Assembly: GCA_946543025.1 (NCBI GenBank)
Contig: CAMNLN010000195.1
Location: forward strand, 1 to 6,759
Origin: an uncultured Verrucomicrobiota bacterium
Lineage (GTDB): Bacteria; Verrucomicrobiota; Kiritimatiellia; RFP12; UBA1067
Direction of reading: 5' to 3'
DNA: 6,759 nt
The notes under the pieces were generated by a model. That model worked only from the letters and a program-made list of their open reading frames with translations. It had not been told where the DNA came from and ran no database searches. Every line of letters starts with the position of its first letter. Position 1 is the first letter of the stretch. Below are positions 6,374 through 6,759 of this stretch, piece after piece. Both the position numbers and the translations under genes were made by a program.

Positions 6374-6759
6374 ATGAAGAAGATGGTTGCGAGCGGTCTC
6401 GGCGCGTGCGCGGCGGCGTTCTGCCTGGCGGGCGGCGTGCAGATGAAGGAAGACAAGATCACGCTGCCGACGTACGCGCCGGGCGGGTACGACAAGACGC
6501 CGGTGTTCTACACGGGGCGCGTCTATCAGGGCGCGCAAGGGCGCGTCTATCCCTATCCCATGCAGGACGTGCTGCACGACGAGAAGGTGGACGAGACGTA
6601 CAAGTACCTCACGCTCGAGAACGACTGGCTCCAGATGGGCCTCCTTCCGGAACACGGCGGGCACCTGCTGAACTTCACGGACAAGCAGACGGGCTTCGAG
6701 ACGTTCTACCGCCAGCACGTGGTGAAGCCCGCGCTCATCGGCATGCTCGGCGCGTGGAT
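6374..6759 (+). CDS. DUF5107 domain protein, N-terminal part (3' end outside the window)
   Basis: ATG 6374 lies nine bases after the previous stop, and GAGG overlapping that stop serves as ribosome binding site, so the two genes form an operon. The 128 visible residues start with a signal-like segment (Met-Lys-Lys-Met, then an Ala/Gly/Cys-rich core to about residue 22). A Leu-Gly-Ala-Cys at 9-12 could be a lipobox, but the stretch before it is short. Then comes the DUF5107 signature: Arg-Val-Tyr-Gln-Gly, Gly-Arg-Val-Tyr-Pro-Tyr-Pro, Leu-Pro-Glu-His-Gly-Gly-His, and Phe-Tyr-Arg-Gln-His-Val-Val-Lys-Pro-Ala-Leu-Ile-Gly. DUF5107 is a beta-sandwich resembling galactose-mutarotase/carbohydrate-binding folds, usually in large proteins that end in TPRs and sit in glycan-utilisation loci. 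Its biochemical role is unsettled; sugar binding or processing downstream of the neighbouring hydrolase is inference. Confidence 0.85.
   Translation, partial: MKKMVASGLGACAAAFCLAGGVQMKEDKITLPTYAPGGYDKTPVFYTGRVYQGAQGRVYPYPMQDVLHDEKVDETYKYLTLENDWLQMGLLPEHGGHLLNFTDKQTGFETFYRQHVVKPALIGMLGAW

Noticed and set aside
6515..6551. 13-base direct repeat GGGCGCGTCTATC, two copies 24 bases apart
   Set aside because: It encodes two Gly-Arg-Val-Tyr stretches in the conserved N-terminal part of DUF5107, so protein conservation and codon bias explain it.
4409..6718. Open frame of 769 codons on the minus strand opposite the hydrolase operon
   Set aside because: Its Arg/His/Val/Leu-rich translation has no recognisable motif and mirrors the G/C-biased codon positions of the genes on the plus strand, which carry signal peptides, catalytic motifs and ribosome binding sites.

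Overview
The window is GC-rich (third codon positions strongly G/C) and bacterial. No ribosomal or other marker gene is present, so the host can only be guessed. The mix fits a host-associated or rumen member of the PVC group, with Kiritimatiellota or Lentisphaerota most likely: a large polytopic membrane protein with TPRs, a GntR-type regulator with a LacI-like effector domain, and secreted polysaccharide-degrading enzymes beside a DUF5107 protein. This assignment is inference from gene style, not from a diagnostic sequence.

Left part (1-3175, plus strand). A long membrane protein with C-terminal TPRs enters from the left edge and ends at 2383. A short spacer carries a tandem heptamer repeat (2407-2448) that runs straight into the ATG of a GntR-family regulator. 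That regulator keeps only its DNA-binding domain. About 119 codons in, it is fused out of frame to a decayed relative of the upstream TPR gene. The relative has itself lost about 200 internal codons and gained a stop codon. This stretch looks like a decaying duplication.

Middle part (3172-4334, minus strand). A two-gene operon encodes a small three-helix membrane protein with a PQ-loop/SemiSWEET-like motif, followed with a 4-base ATGA overlap by a 286-residue coiled-coil protein with a small basic C-terminal domain. The operon converges on the remnant, and the two stop codons share one CTAG. I recognise no published system made of these two genes; it is the best candidate here for something undescribed.

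Right part (4335-6759, plus strand). A divergent promoter region separates the minus-strand pair from a second operon. Its first gene encodes a secreted two-domain enzyme: a clan GH-A glycoside hydrolase barrel followed by an alpha/beta-hydrolase (esterase-like) domain. Nine bases later comes a DUF5107 protein, cut by the right edge. Together they look like part of a carbohydrate-utilisation locus in which one polypeptide may cleave a glycan backbone and remove ester groups. I saw no tRNA, rRNA, CRISPR array, insertion sequence or convincing intrinsic terminator.
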